A stretch of 64,000 bases of DNA from Symbiodinium natans (GCA_905221605.1 CAJNDS010001112.1:2501472-2565471); one strand, 5' to 3'; shown: positions 20,240 to 31,170, counted from the first letter of the stretch. Program-made: numbers and translations. Notes: a model not told the origin generated them from the sequence alone.

Positions 20240-23206
20240 TTTTTGTGTTTTTTGTTAAGGGTTTTAGGGGTTTTCGGGGTTTTAGGGTTTAGGGTTTTTA
20301 GGGTTTAGGGTTTTAGGGGTTATGGGGTCAGGGTTTAGGGCCATACAGGGTTAGGGTTTAGGGTTAGGGTTTAGGCTTTAGGCTTTAGGGTTTCGGGTTT
20401 AGGGTTTTGGTGTGAGGGTTGAGGGTTTAGGGTTAGGGCTTGTGTTGCTGAGACTTTCCGGCCAGGACATCGTAGCCCGGATGCAAAAAAGGGATAGGGC
20501 TTGAGGGTCACGATTGAGGACACGTGGTTTGAGTTAAGGGTTTGCATAGCGCAGGTTGCTTCCAATATTTACATCCCTGCTGAATATCGTTGTCATAGTG
20601 GGGTAACGTTGTGCACATGTAAGGGTACGAAAACTCAACAAGGAATCAAAGTTACATTGTCAATACTATCACAACCATGAACGAGATTTGGGCTTTCGCG
20701 TGCCAAAGCCGCCCCTACCTCAAACCCGGCGCGCTTAAAACCTTTCTAGTGCCTTCTTACTAGCCTAAACCCTAAACCCTAAACCCTGAGCCCTAAACCC
20801 TAAACCCTAAACCCTAAAAGCCCTAAACCCTCTGGAGGCTTGCCGGTGCTTCTGCGGCGCCTGGGCCTTGCCGGAAACAGCCTCTCCTCGGCGGCCTCTG
20901 GGTTCCTTGGAGGGGTCTAGGGTTTAGGGTTTGGGGTTTAGGGTTTAGGGTTTAGGGTTTAGGGTTTAGGGTTAGGGTTTAGGGTTTAGGGTTTAGGGTT
21001 TAGGGTTTAGGGTTTAGGGTTTAGGGTTTAGGGTTTAGGGTTTAGGGTTGTTCGATAGTAGGGCGGTTAGGGTTTAGGGTTTAGGGTTTAGGGTTTTTCG
21101 GTAGTAGACCGGGGTAGGGTTGAGGGTTTAGGGTTGAGGGCCTCAAGAATTGGAGCCAAAAACCCGGATAGTCTTTTCCCAGAGTGGCTTGTGCCCATTC
21201 CCTGTTTTCTTAGGCACAAAATGCATGTGGATGTGTATGTCTAAATATGTGTATGCACGTATTCGTTCGTACATACGCACATGCATACAGGCAGACATAC
21301 ATACATACATACATACATGCATACAGATATACATACATACATACAAACATACATACATACATCGCCACTCCAGAAACCCTAAAGCCTAAACCCTAAAACC
21401 CCAAGCCCTAAACCCCAAGCCCTGTGCTTCGGCTTTCGGCCACGTGATTTTTTTTTGATACTAGGGCTTTTGGGGGCTCTATTCTAAGGGTACCGTCTTG
21501 AAAGGGTTCTGAAGTATGGGCTGATTTGTTGATAGTAGGGCTTTTGGGGCTGTATTCTAAGGGTACCTTCGTTGAAGGGCTCTGAAGTAATTATGGGCCC
21601 TTGAGGTGTGCAGGGTATAAACGGGGGATTTTCCAGGACTCCCCTTTTTAAGGGGCCCCATACTAAGGGACCAGAAAACTACCCTAAACCCTAAACCCTG
21701 AACCCTATAGACCCTAAACCCTAAACAACAAACCCTAAAGAAAGATATTATGGGACCGAGGCTGGTGATGGCGGCCTTGTCCGACCCATCAAGGGAAATG
21801 GAGCTGGACCTGTCCATGACACTTGGGCCTTCTTGGCTTTTGTTCTTTTCTTCCTGTTGGGGCTTTTGAAACCGTTGGAGTTTCGAATTTTGGGTCTAGG
21901 GGGCTGGGGAAACATCTTCCGAGCAGGGCATCATAGCCCGGATGCAAACAAGAGAAGGGGGCACCTTGTTACAAGGGATCTGGCAAAGAAATGAAAGGTT
22001 GCGTTTGGGATGCTCCCCATCCGACTAGCAGTCTTCAAAAGGGATTATGGTACGCCGATTTGAATCCCCATAAAGGACTGTTAGTATATGGGGGGAACAT
22101 TCCAAGGTTGCGCGCAAGAAGGAACCATAAGCAAGCCAGTTTCGAAAGCGCGTTTTTCGGTCTTCTAACAGGTTGCCTACTTGAGATCCTATGTGCTTGC
22201 CAGTGCTAGTACTAGCAGACTATGGCAGTACTATAGTAGAGTATCATTATATGATTATGATCATTCTATGACTATGATACTTGCTTGTCGCTTGCAGCAG
22301 AAAAATTGCGACTTAGGAACCACGTGGACGCCAAAGCACTGAGGGACGTGGCCGAGTGGGCGCGCGCACGTCGCGTTCCGGAGGTTGCCGAGGTTCAGGT
22401 CCATCTCACCGTCAGCCTGGAGCCTTGGGGACCAAATGAACCCTAGGATTGGGGTCCATCTCTCGCAGTCAGCCGGAAGTCTAGGGGACCACATGAACCC
22501 TAGGATTGGGGTTTAGGTTTTAGGGATTAAATCAGGGTTTAGGGTCATAATTAGACTCGATACTACTATCACCCCAATTAAGGGACATGAACCCTCCAAG
22601 CCCTTTTAGGGTTCATGCGGTCCCCAAGGAGTGGAACAGCATCGATGACCCGCAGGCAGTCACTTGGCAGCCCAGAGGTGCTCTTTTGCCACCTTTTTTG
22701 TTCTTGGTCCTAGGTTCCCTTACAAGGTAACCACCATCCCACCCCCCCCAAAAAAATATCATAATAAATAATGAATAAAAATTAAAGAATAGATAGTATC
22801 AAAATAAGAGTACTCTTTTTGTTTCATGGTTGGTGAGTTACCACCCCCCCCCCACAAAAAAACAAGTGTACATGTACATAAAAATGTATGCACAACCAAA
22901 AGTACCTTTTTATGTATGATGGTTGCATAACTACCAAGGTCAGACACCTGGCCGATGCCTTGAGCAATGGGAAGCTGATGGTGGCCGAGGCGGGGCAGCC
23001 CCTTGGTAGCGCAGCTTGGTACCCTTTCCCCTTTTGTTTTTTGGTTCAAGGTCCCCTTATAAAGTAACCAACCTTTAGGGTTTGTTTAGGGTTTAGGGTT
23101 TAGGGTTTAGGGTTTAGGGTTTAGGGTTTAGGGTTTCGGGTGGCTACTGGGCTACCCAGGCCCCTGATCCAATTGGCCAACAACGAGCTGCTCGACCTGC
23201 CGCTCA
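15512..23206 (+). CDS. Leucine-rich-repeat protein (RNase-inhibitor type)
   Basis: Phase-consistent exons: 15512-15602, 16105-16153, 16773-16822, 16955-17079, 17963-18065, 18664-18699, 19073-19144, then (less sure) about 20039-20110, 20838-20914 and 22298-22419, then 22629-22658, 22939-22997 and 23160-23206. The product has ribonuclease-inhibitor-like repeats of 28-30 residues. LLRLGLSYNALGLQGARLL spans one splice junction, NGLGDAGCKQVASLVKQHLP another, LSVLELGWNEAAS is the next strand, and SLEWNSIDDPQAVRHLADAL spans a third. Such repeats bind proteins, so a scaffold or regulatory role is likely (inference). Donors are GT, GC (17080) and GA (18066, 22420). Three introns are precise transposon-like insertions. 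Neither start nor stop codon was found, and more exons may follow, for example 24496-24531. Boundaries in the 20-22.4 kb part are tentative. Confidence 0.68.
17080..17962 (+). other. GC-AG intron rich in telomeric repeats
   Basis: Donor GAG/GCTGGC at 17080 and acceptor CCCTAAACCCCAG at 17962. This join is the one that restores the LRR consensus (LLR then LGLSYN). TTTAGGG units start 19 bases into the intron and CCCTAAA units end it, so the ends can pair. A partial copy of the downstream exon (17843-17870, GCTCGG..CCTCCAGG) lies inside the intron after its own AAACCGCAG, suggesting a local duplication of an acceptor plus exon start. Confidence 0.6.
18066..18663 (+). other. GA-AG intron in LRR gene
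   Basis: CTG/GAGCCGGG at 18066 joined to GCGAG/GAGATG at 18664 gives SLEMNGLGDAG, which fits the LRR consensus. No GT donor gives that register. The triplet GAG flanks both ends, like a short target duplication. The intron carries TTTAGGG units, a 102-bp AAGGGTCCATATACC-type palindrome (18348-18450), a G-rich tract and another palindrome (18538-18645). Confidence 0.6.
19620..20035. repeat. CCCTAGAAA variant array
   Basis: More than 400 bp of 9-mers CCCTAGAAA, with CCCCAGAAA and CCCTAAA interspersed. The local homogenisation of a telomeric variant shows the array expands in place after mutation. Other variant arrays are TTCTAGGG (49080-49230), TTTATAGGG (4790-4860), CCCTATAAA (17660-17830), CCCTATCA (24600-24700) and TTATAGGG (33370-33480). 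Confidence 0.9.
20159..20250. repeat. Poly(T) tracts
   Basis: T runs of about 22 and 38 bases separated by a TTTAGGG-like remnant. The Phe-rich open frame over it is an artefact. Confidence 0.9.
21282..21364. repeat. (ATAC)n microsatellite
   Basis: CATACATACATACATGCATAC-type tetranucleotide repeat. Open frames on both strands here are translations of the repeat. Confidence 0.9.
22005..22105. mobile_element. TTGGGATG MITE copy 4 with near-exact 8-bp TSD
   Basis: Ends TTGGGATGCTCCCC and GGGGGGAACATTCCAA. GGTTGCGT precedes and GGTTGCGC follows, 7 of 8 identical. It lies in the LRR gene interval between exons at 20.9 and 22.3 kb. Confidence 0.85.
22420..22628 (+). mobile_element. Introner, GA-AG intron, TSD GAG(C/T)
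   Basis: The element 22424-22628 begins CTTGGGGACC and ends GGTCCCCAAG. GAGC (22420-22423) and GAGT (22629-22632) flank it. Cutting from GA at 22420 to AG at 22628 joins AGCCTG to GAGTGGAAC and yields SLEWNSIDD, a proper LRR strand, whereas reading through gives an in-frame TAG within 40 bases. An internal second copy of the left end (about 22482-22505) suggests partial duplication. The target-site copy supplies the donor and the element supplies the acceptor. Confidence 0.75.
22659..22938 (+). mobile_element. Introner, GT-AG intron, TSD GTCA
   Basis: GTCA stands at 22659-22662 and again at 22939-22942. Between them, the element starts CTTGGCAGCCCAG and ends CTACCAAG. Removing GTCA plus element joins CAGGCA to GTCAGACACCTGGCC, giving DDPQAVRHLADAL, the helix part of an LRR unit. 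The inside is AT-rich with A/C tracts. Same family as the elements at 23002, 33235, 45872, 54893 and 60322. Confidence 0.78.
22998..23159 (+). mobile_element. Introner, GC-AG intron, TSD GCCC
   Basis: GCCC at 22998-23001 and 23160-23163 flanks an element that begins CTTGGTAGCGCAGC and ends GGGCTACCCAG. Excision from GC to AG restores GGGCAGCCCCTG in frame (AEAGQPLIQLANNELL). A TTTAGGG array (23074-23136) has expanded inside the element in place of its middle, showing that telomeric units can grow within these elements. The donor is GC only because the target site was GCCC. Confidence 0.78.
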
Positions 23207-23545
23207 GTAGCTGACAATGAGTACGCTTTGTGCACTTCTTTGGGGATACTTATTGCAGGTATCCCTATCATACTTAGTAGCTGGATGAGTACACTCTGTA
23301 CACTTTTTGAGGGGATACCTATAATCCCCTCTAGAGGGTTTAGGGTTTAGGGTTTAGGGTTTAGAGTTTCCGGGTATCCGGGTTTTAGAGTTTAGGGTTC
23401 AGGGTTACGGGGGACAGGGGGCCTAGGAACTCAGCATCTAAGGTCGGCCGCCGAGATCCTCGATACGTCAGCAAACCTCATCATGCTTTGACGGTTTAAG
23501 GTCTAGGGTTTGGGGTTTGGGGTTTAGGGTTTGCTTTGACATCTT

Positions 23546-23891
23546 CTTGGTAGCCCAACTGGTGCCCCTTTGCCTCTTTCTTGGGGGTTCCAGGTTCCCT
23601 TTCTACAGTAACCAACCTTTGGGGTTTAGGGTTTAGGGTTCAGGCAGCCCTTATGATAATAACCTAAACCCTAAACCCTAAACCCTAAACCCTAAACCCT
23701 AAACCCTCGCAGCCCAAAGAGGCGAACATTCCCTCACCTGCAGGGCGAGGTGCCCGTACTAGACTATGGAGGTTTACGAAAATTGGGGACCCCTAAGATG
23801 GACCCCCAAATATTAGGATTCCCTTTATTATAAGGACCCCCCAAAAAGGTACCCCGAATTTCGGAAACCCCCATATGGTTACTGGGCTACT
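23546..23891. mobile_element. CTTGGTAGCCC element with nested insert
   Basis: The left end CTTGGTAGCCCAACTGGTGCCC matches the CTTGG..CCAAG family, and GTTACTGGGCTACT at 23878-23891 is its right end. Between are TTTAGGG and CCCTAAA arrays, about 60 bases of unique sequence and a separate palindrome (23766-23876) with TTTACGAAA..TTTCGGAAA arms, also seen at 31311-31360. Composite history is clear; order of insertion is inference. Confidence 0.6.
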
Positions 23892-24495
23892 CCAATTCTT
23901 TGGCCCGGGGCAAGCTAGGTTTCGTGGCTTGCCCCATTCATTGCCTCTTGATTCACTCCCGAGTCTTGGGGCGGTTTAGGGTTTAGGGTTTAGGGTTTAG
24001 GGTTTAGGGTTTAGGCTAGGGTTTAGGGTTTAGGGTCTCACCTCCGCCTGACATCAGCTGGCGAGTCGCTTTCCGCTTCGGGCGCCCAGGGAAAATGAAG
24101 ACAACATACAGACTGCGTTGCCCTAAGGATTTAGGGTTCAGGGTTTAGGATTTAGGGTTTTAGGGTGTAGGGCCCATGTACCTATATAGTGCATGATTGG
24201 GCCTTAATGGGGTTACCATATAGTAACTCTAGAGCGAAAGTATATACATTACAGGTACATGGGCTCGTAGGGTTGCTGATTTTTTGCAAGGCTCGGACAT
24301 GTAGCTCGACACGCGCTTCCTACTGCCAGGAATCCGAAGGATCTACTACGCCATGATTTAGGCAAGCTTTAGGCTGAGATTTGTTGCTTGTCCCCCCTCC
24401 CCACCCAACTCAGGCAAGAAGTGCCCTAAGCCCTAAACCCTCAACCCTGAACTCTAAACTCTAAACCCTAAACCCTAAACCCTAAACCTCCTCAG

Positions 24496-24531
24496 GCAAC
24501 AAGTGCCGCAATGCCCAGAACTCCGTGCATG
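24496..24531 (+). CDS. Possible LRR exon
   Basis: After CTCCTCAG, the frame QQVPQCPELRA resembles the xxxCPxLRxL entry of an LRR. It ends at ATG/GTGTAGG. A near copy of the acceptor region (CAACTCAGGCAAGAAGTGCC) is at about 24406-24424. Very short, so weak. Confidence 0.3.
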
Positions 24532-25331
24532 GTGTAGGAAGCCCCAACCGTTCATTGGGGTGGGGAGGACCCACTGCAGAGCTTCTTTTCGTTGGGATGG
24601 TGGATTAAACCCTGTCACCCTAAAACCCTAAACCCTATCACCCTAAACCCTATAACCCTATCACCCTAAACCCTAGAACCCTAAACCCTGTAACCCGACT
24701 GTAGAGCTTCCTTTCCTTTGAGGGGTGGATGCCGCAATGAACGCCCCCCACCCAAGGTCATAACGTCTTCCCTTGTGTGCGGGCCTGAGCCGGGTTTCAG
24801 GGTTTAGGATTTAGGGGTTTAGGGGTTACGGTTTAAGGGTTTTAGGGTTGAAGGGTTTGAGGGGTCCAAGGTTTCTGTCAGGGCTTTCAGGGTTTCAGAG
24901 GGTTTCAGGGTTTCAAGGTTTAGGGGTTTCAGGGATGAGCGTTTATAAGGTTTCCACGAGCACCTTCTGACCTTCTTGCTGTTGCTGATGCCGCACGCCT
25001 AAACCCCAAATCCTAAACCCCAAACCCTAAACCCAAAACCCAAAATCGGGTTCCCACACCTCGCAGGGCGCCTCGACCCCTTTTAGTGCAAAGTGCTCCG
25101 GTGAGGAATACGGCGGAAAGTGAAATCTCACCATTCCCCCGGGATCATCGACCCCAAACCCTAAAACCTTAAAGCCCTAAAGCCCTAAAACCCAAGAGCC
25201 CTAAAACCCTAAAGCCCTAAACCCGAAAGTCCGAAAACCCCAAAACCCCAAACCCCAGACCCCAGACCCCAAACCCCAAACCCTAAACCCCAAACCCTAA
25301 ACCCTAAACCCTCCCTAAACCCTACACCCAG

Positions 25332-25435
25332 GTCCACGCAGAAGCTCTCCGAGTCTCTCAAGGAGGCGCTGGAGCCTCGGCTGCTCAAGCAGCTGCCGGC
25401 GAAGCAGGCTAAGCAGGCCGGCTCTGGGCTGGAGG
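25332..25435 (+). CDS. Exon, helical Lys/Leu-rich, unknown
   Basis: The intron ends CCCTACACCCAG at 25331. The exon reads STQKLSESLKEALEPRLLKQ then LPAKQAKQAGSGLE and stops at GAG-G/GTTTAGGG. Its helical composition could be the tail of the LRR gene. The next exon candidate (28113-28180) joins in phase only if a GC donor inside this exon is used. Confidence 0.55.
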
Positions 25436-26384
25436 GTTTAGGGTTTAGGGTTTAGGGTTTAGGGTTTAGGGTTTAGGGTTTAGAGGGCTTAGGGCTTAGG
25501 GTTTAGGTTTAGGCTTTATAGGCTAGAGAATCCGGGGTAGAACAAAAAGCTCTGCTTGCAGTATTGCTATGGAACGAGGTGCCCAATAGGACTGCTTAGT
25601 ATGGTTGTCGGCCACCTACTTGCAGAAGAGACTCCGGTGTTCAGGTTTAGGGTTCAGGGCTCAGGTTTTAGGGTTTATAGGGCGTAAGGTTGAGGGTTTA
25701 GGTTTGTAGCTTCAAAGGGCCCTATACGTCTGGTCTTGAGCTGCTCATTATGGACATGAATCTTGGTTGTAAATGGGTTTTATCATTAGGCCCACCCTCT
25801 GAAGCCAAAACCATACGCCTCCAAGGCCCTCGACCCTACCTAAGGCTCCTATGTAGTATTTTCAGTGCAGTATACTTACTTCCTCTAGCACGGACCACCA
25901 AGGTTTCGGGTAGTTTATAGTCGTACCAGATGGATCAGAAGGTGATTGTTTGAGCTCTTGACTTGACCCCGAGGTAAGGCTTGTCAAAAGCCACTTGCCT
26001 GCTGGCAGGTACTGCGCTCCTTCCTCCTCGCGCTGACCCAGGGACCCACACTCAAGCGTGGCAGCAAGCTTCAGTTCGACTTTGAGAAGGCTGTATGTTT
26101 TCACGAACAGTTTTTGTTTTACGTATTATTCGTTTCATGTATACATACATGTATATATGCATATATGTATATACATGCAAGTTTTTTAAAATGGGTTCGG
26201 GTTCAGGTTTTGAGGTTTAGGTTTTATAGGCTGTGCTTTTTAATATTTTTATGTATCATTCAAAAAGCCGGCAGTCACGATCCCGCCCTTTGCAAAGAGG
26301 GACCCCACCCCCCCCCCCCCCCCCCCCCCCCCTTTTTGGCTTCAGGGCTTCTTACATTAGTTGAATATAGAGCCTGGTAAGTGT

Positions 26385-26471
26385 ACTTACGACTTAAGAC
26401 GAGTGGGCCTCCCCTGCAACAACTGTTCCTCTACTTATGACAAGTGGGCCTCCCCTGCAACAACTTTTCTT
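26385..26471. repeat. Direct repeat, about 40 bp, two copies
   Basis: Two copies of a unit containing CAAGTGGGCCTCCCCTGCAA (first copy with one change) are separated by TGTTCCTCTACTTATGA-type sequence. Not telomeric and not coding by inspection. Confidence 0.7.
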
Positions 26472-26858
26472 TCATCGTTGAGGGCCTCTCCAGCGCGAGC
26501 TTCACCAGAAGCCCCGTAACCGAGTAGTTACCATCGACTCTCAGGGACTACAATCTAGAACAACTCCCCTCTGTCAATGACAAGAGAGAGGGGGGAGAGT
26601 GATGAAACATCACAGCCCAGTGGCACCCATTTGAGTGTTCTGGGTTGCGTTTCGCAAAACTAGCCAACCCGGAATAAAAGTTCCCTCATGGTTATGCTAT
26701 AGCTTTAGGGTGCAGGGTTCAGGGTCGCGACTGGGCTACGCACCAAGTGAATGGTCATGATGCGTCCGAACGTTTCCTTACTCAGCCCGTGCCTACCAGG
26801 CCGGCGTGAAAGTTCACATCGGAGACAAGTATGCCACTGGACTCTATATACCTTTACC

Positions 26859-27295
26859 TTGGGATGTCCCCCATTATACTAACAGACCTGACTAGGGATT
26901 TTAGTAGGGGGTACCATGCTCCCTATTCAGGACTGTTAATCCGTTCCCCCTAATATTAAAGGCCCCCCCCCCCCCGCCCCCCCCTCCCTTGTATAAAAAC
27001 CCCCAAAGGGTTTTTTGTATTTGGGGGGGTTCTTATCGTTTGTCCGAAAAACCAGCCCGTCCTTATTGCAGCACGCTGGCTCAGCAGCCCAGCCTAAGCC
27101 TAGACAGCTACGTTTGGAAAAGGTTCATGTTTCTGCTTCCGGCTTCCAACCCTCCCCCCCCCTAACTCCCCCCTCTCTCTGTAGAGATTTTAATAGGGAC
27201 AGGCACGGGATCGGGATTTTGGGCCAGGGGGTTCTTTATATTAGGGGGGTATTATTATTAGGGGGAACGGATTAGTATAATGGGGAGCATCCCAA
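26859..27295. mobile_element. TTGGGATG MITE copy 5 carrying a nested element
   Basis: Outer ends TTGGGATGTCCCCC and GGGGAGCATCCCAA, with exact 8-bp target copies CCTTTACC at 26851-26858 and 27296-27303. Its length is 437 bp instead of about 100 because a second element is inserted in the right arm (26939-27271). Removing that insert and one TTA copy restores the family sequence GGACTGTTAGTATAA. Confidence 0.9.
26939..27271. mobile_element. Nested 333-bp element with TTA duplication
   Basis: Begins ATCCGTTCCCCCTAATA and ends TATTAGGGGGAACGGA, 15 bp of perfect inverted repeat. TTA flanks both sides (26936-26938 and 27272-27274). The interior is C-rich at the left with a short open frame from 27015 of unknown meaning. 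This second family is unlike the others in the window and gives a relative age: it arrived after the outer MITE. Confidence 0.8.
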
Positions 27296-28112
27296 CCTTT
27301 ACCCTAAACCCTAAACCCTAAACCCTAAACCCTAAACCCTCTAAGGTTTGGGATCTTGCCACTCTTATGGCCTCCAGGCATCTATGCAAAGGTCCAGGGT
27401 TCCGAATGTTCAGAGAAGTTTAGGGTTTAGGGTTTAGGGTTAACCCTAAACCCCAAAACCCTAAACCCGAAAACCCTAAAACCCTAAAGGGGTCCTGGCA
27501 GCTCAGGGTTTCAAGCTTAGACATCAGGAGCTTGCCATATGTCCTCCCGTTCACTCCGTACGTCTGGACCTGCCCCCCCAAGCCCTACTCTCAGCACTGG
27601 GAGAGCCTTGCACCATGTAGCAGTTTAGGGTTCAGGGTTTAGGGTTTACTAGTTTAGGGATAGGCAATGGGGGGGGAGAAGCTCTGGGAGAGCCCTGCCC
27701 TGACAAGCACCATGCAGCAGTTTAGGGTTTAGGGTTTAGGGTTTAGGGTTTAGGGTTTAGGGTTTAGGGTTTAGGGTTTAGGGTTTAGGGTTTAGGGTTT
27801 AGGTGTGTGAAGTGGGTGGTTCCTCTCTGGCCGTCACCAAGTCCCAGTTGCAAAAAGGGTTTAGGGTTTGGGGATGGGCAATGGGGGCGGGCTGAAGGGA
27901 GAAGCAGAGATCTGCCGAGCTCTGTCGAACGTTCCTGAGGCTGTGGATGTGAAAAGCAACGTCTTGACACTTGGTCAGAGTTGGGCAACACTTTACATTT
28001 TTAAGGGTATAAAACCCAGTAAGAAATATGATACATTTTTAAGGGTACTTAAACCCAATAAGAAATATAAATGAAGATTTTTGATACGATCCCAACCATG
28101 AACTAGGACAAG

Positions 28113-28180
28113 GGCCTTTCTCAGCATCTACCTGGACAAGCACGCCGTCGCGCCGGACTTCCGGCATGCGGTGTTCCAAG
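28113..28180 (+). CDS. Exon, unknown product
   Basis: Acceptor GACAAG ends at 28112 and donor CAAG/GTCGGG is at 28181. It reads AFLSIYLDKHAVAPDFRHAV then FQ, typical of a helical domain. No family recognised. Confidence 0.5.
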
Positions 28181-28199
28181 GTCGGGGTTTGGGTTTTAG

Positions 28200-29660
28200 G
28201 GCCTAGGGTTTATAGGGTTTAGGGTTTAGGGATGTTTAGGGTTTAGAGTTCAGGATTTTGGGTTCAAAGTTTGGGGTTTAGGGTTTCAATGAAATGAAGG
28301 TTAAGTTCTGGAAGATCTGATCAGGGGTTGGGGGAGGAAACATTTTGGAGGTTGCCGAATCTCTGACTGAAGAGAGATGTTGGGTGCCTAAACAGGAGCG
28401 TTGTTCCAATGTAGAGCCCCCCCTCCTACTGTCCCTAAGGGTCCATGTGCCTACATAGTATATACTTTGGCCTTAAAGCCTCTGAATGGAGGTGATCGGA
28501 CTCTAAATAGCAGGTGCTTAAGGCATGATGCAGGAGAATTGGGGTGCTGGTGAGCCCAGACCTGGCTGACCGAGTTCCTAACCCTTACACCCGAAAGCAG
28601 CTGTTAGGCGGCAAACCCTAAACCCTAAACCCTAATTAAGCCCTTATAAAGGCAAACAGCCCAACCATGGTTTGAGGTTTCGGGGGGGGGGGGGGGGGAA
28701 GTACAGTTCTGAAGGTGCAGTGTTGCTGGGATTTCGACGTCGAGTTGGCTCTTGCGGTACCCCCCCCCGAAGTGAAACCTCAAAGTGACGGGTGTCTATG
28801 CCAGTATTATGAGTGATTGGATGTGGGGTGTTGGGGGGGGTAAAGGTCTCAAACCCTCAAGCCACCCCCAATCATCACACTCCATGCGCTTCCCTAAGCT
28901 CCGAACAATCCCGACGCTCTTCCCTAAACCCTAAGCCCTAGTCCCTAAGCCCTAAGCCCTAAACCCTCACCGATTCCATTTTTTCCGGGTCTCCGGAGGC
29001 CTGGCGAAGAGCTGAATCGTGGCAGCCCCGCCGGGTTTTTGAATGCGGTTCTGCGCGCCGGGTGACGCGGATTGGGTCAGTTGAGTGTGGAGGAGTTAGG
29101 GTTTAGATCTTCGTGAAGTTTAGGGTTTAGGGTGAATACAGTTCAACTAAAGTATTAGCAAGAACAAATTGAATAGGTGGACTTCATGAGACTTACTGTG
29201 AGGAACCCCTTCAATTGTAGGAATCCTAGCAGGCTTTTTCTCGCACCCTTTTTCATTGGATTCTTCACTCGAATTCCCGCATTTTGCTTGTTCAATAGAA
29301 GAGAAGAGATGAATGGCGCATGAACTCACTTGAACAACAAGCAGGAAGGAGGAAAGGAATGAACGAAGCACATTATGGTATCCACGGCTTGAGGTTCGTG
29401 GGTTTTTCATTATGAGAGTTTAGGGTATGGAGTCGCAGAATCGCGAGCACCGGCTCTTGCAATAACAATGCTGACGCTTCCAATTGGTCCTCCAGAGTTT
29501 TGGTTGAGCGTGCGACGCAGGGGCCGGATGCAGCAAACTTGCTGCATCAACACTTCTGAATTCGATGTTGGCCGGTCTTCTGAACTGCTGGGCCACAAGG
29601 CAAGGTAACCGCGGCAGTTTTGGGGTGGTGACCACAGGTCCATGACAAAGCTGAGCAACG
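28200..29660. other. Spacer, low gene content
   Basis: Telomeric units, a G18 tract (28681-28698), half of an AAGGGTCCATGTGCC palindrome (28438-28488) and about 300 bases of unique A/T-balanced sequence (29130-29410) with a minus-strand frame that has no convincing features. Confidence 0.5.
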
Positions 29661-29667
29661 ACTACGA

Positions 29668-29672
29668 TTACT

Positions 29673-29725
<53 letters not shown>

Positions 29726-29835
29726 GCTACTACTACTACTACTACTACTACTGCTACTGCTACTGCTACTGCTACTGCTACTACTACTACTACGACGACG
29801 ACGACGACTACTACGACTACTACGACTACTACGAT

Positions 29836-29911
<76 letters not shown>

Positions 29912-29993
29912 CCTCCTCCTCCTACTACTACTACTCCTACTACTACTACTACTACTACTACTATTACTACTACTACTCATCCTCCTCCTCCTC

Positions 29994-30033
<40 letters not shown>

Positions 30034-30034
30034 G

Positions 30035-30107
<73 letters not shown>

Positions 30108-30395
30108 CTACTCCTACTCCTACTCCTACTCCTACTCCTACTCCTACTCCTACTCCTACTCCTACTCCTACTCCTACTCCTCCTACTCCTACTCCTACTC
30201 CTACTCCTCCTGCTCCTGCTCCTACTCCTACCCCTACTCCTACTCCTACTCCACCCCTACTCCTACTCCTACCCCTACTCCTACTCCTACTCCTACTCCT
30301 ACTCCTCCTACTACTACTACGACGACGACGACGAACAATGACGATGACGACCACCAAGACCAGGACGACGACGACCACCACTACCACCACCACGA
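29668..30395. repeat. Large (ACT)n / (CTACTC)n microsatellite
   Basis: About 730 bp of trinucleotide repeat ACT with GCT, ACG and CCT variants, passing into a CTACTC hexamer block (30106-30300) and then ACG/ACC triplets. Poly-Thr, poly-Ser, poly-Val and Ser/Arg frames of up to 256 codons over it are translation of the repeat. A pure triplet repeat of this length is a strong candidate for length polymorphism. Confidence 0.95.
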
Positions 30396-31068
30396 CAACT
30401 TTTGCTCACTAACATCACATCGGTGTTTGTTACACGCCCTAGGTTTTTTGGATGCCCTAAATTAGGACCTGACCATCTGCAGCCTGCATGCTGTGTTTAC
30501 TAATAGTTCTATTCTAGGGCAGATTGGGAGAGCAATCCTCAACCCAAACCTGTAGAGTGGATATTTGGCGCGACCCTAAACCCTAAACCCTAAACCCTAA
30601 ACCCTAAACCCTAAACCCTAAACCCTAACCTTTTGGGTGTGGGGTTCCATGGTGTGGCTCTTCAGGTAGCAGGGCCACTAGGGTGCGCGGGGCTGCAGCA
30701 GAGAAAGCCGCAGATGAAGATTAGGGGATCCGAAGGGTTTAGGGTTTAGGGTTTAGGGTTTAGAGTTTAAGGTTTAGGGTTTAGGGTTTAAGGTTTGGAT
30801 TGTCGCGGTCGCGATCCTCCCACCAGCAGGAGAATCAGTTCTACAATTTTCCGTTGCCCAGAGCCACACCCCCTCGAGCAGAATTTCCACTGCTAAGATT
30901 GATGTTTGTATGATCTACATACTGAGCAAAGCGACAAGTGACGTGCCATAAATGCTGGGCAACCCTGTTCGACTGGAGTTCCCACTTTGACCCATTGGAC
31001 TTTGCATAGCTTGACCGAGTTTTTAGGTTTCAAGTTGCATTGAGAATCAGGAAAGTGCTGAGTATGAC

Positions 31069-31170
31069 TTGGGATGTTCCCTAAGAGTCCTTAATTTTTT
31101 AATAGGGATTATAGTAAGGGGTACGATAATCCCTACTAAGGAGCTGTTAAGATAAGGCGGAGCATCCCAA
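31069..31170. mobile_element. TTGGGATG MITE copy 6 with 8-bp TSD
   Basis: A 102-bp element flanked by the exact 8-mer AGTATGAC (31061-31068 and 31171-31178). Inner arms pair along most of the length. Confidence 0.9.

Noticed and set aside
29420-30412. Long poly-Thr, poly-Ser and Val/Gly frames (up to 256 codons) as genes
   Set aside because: They are six-frame translations of one ACT/CTACTC microsatellite, open on both strands, with no start context or splice signals.
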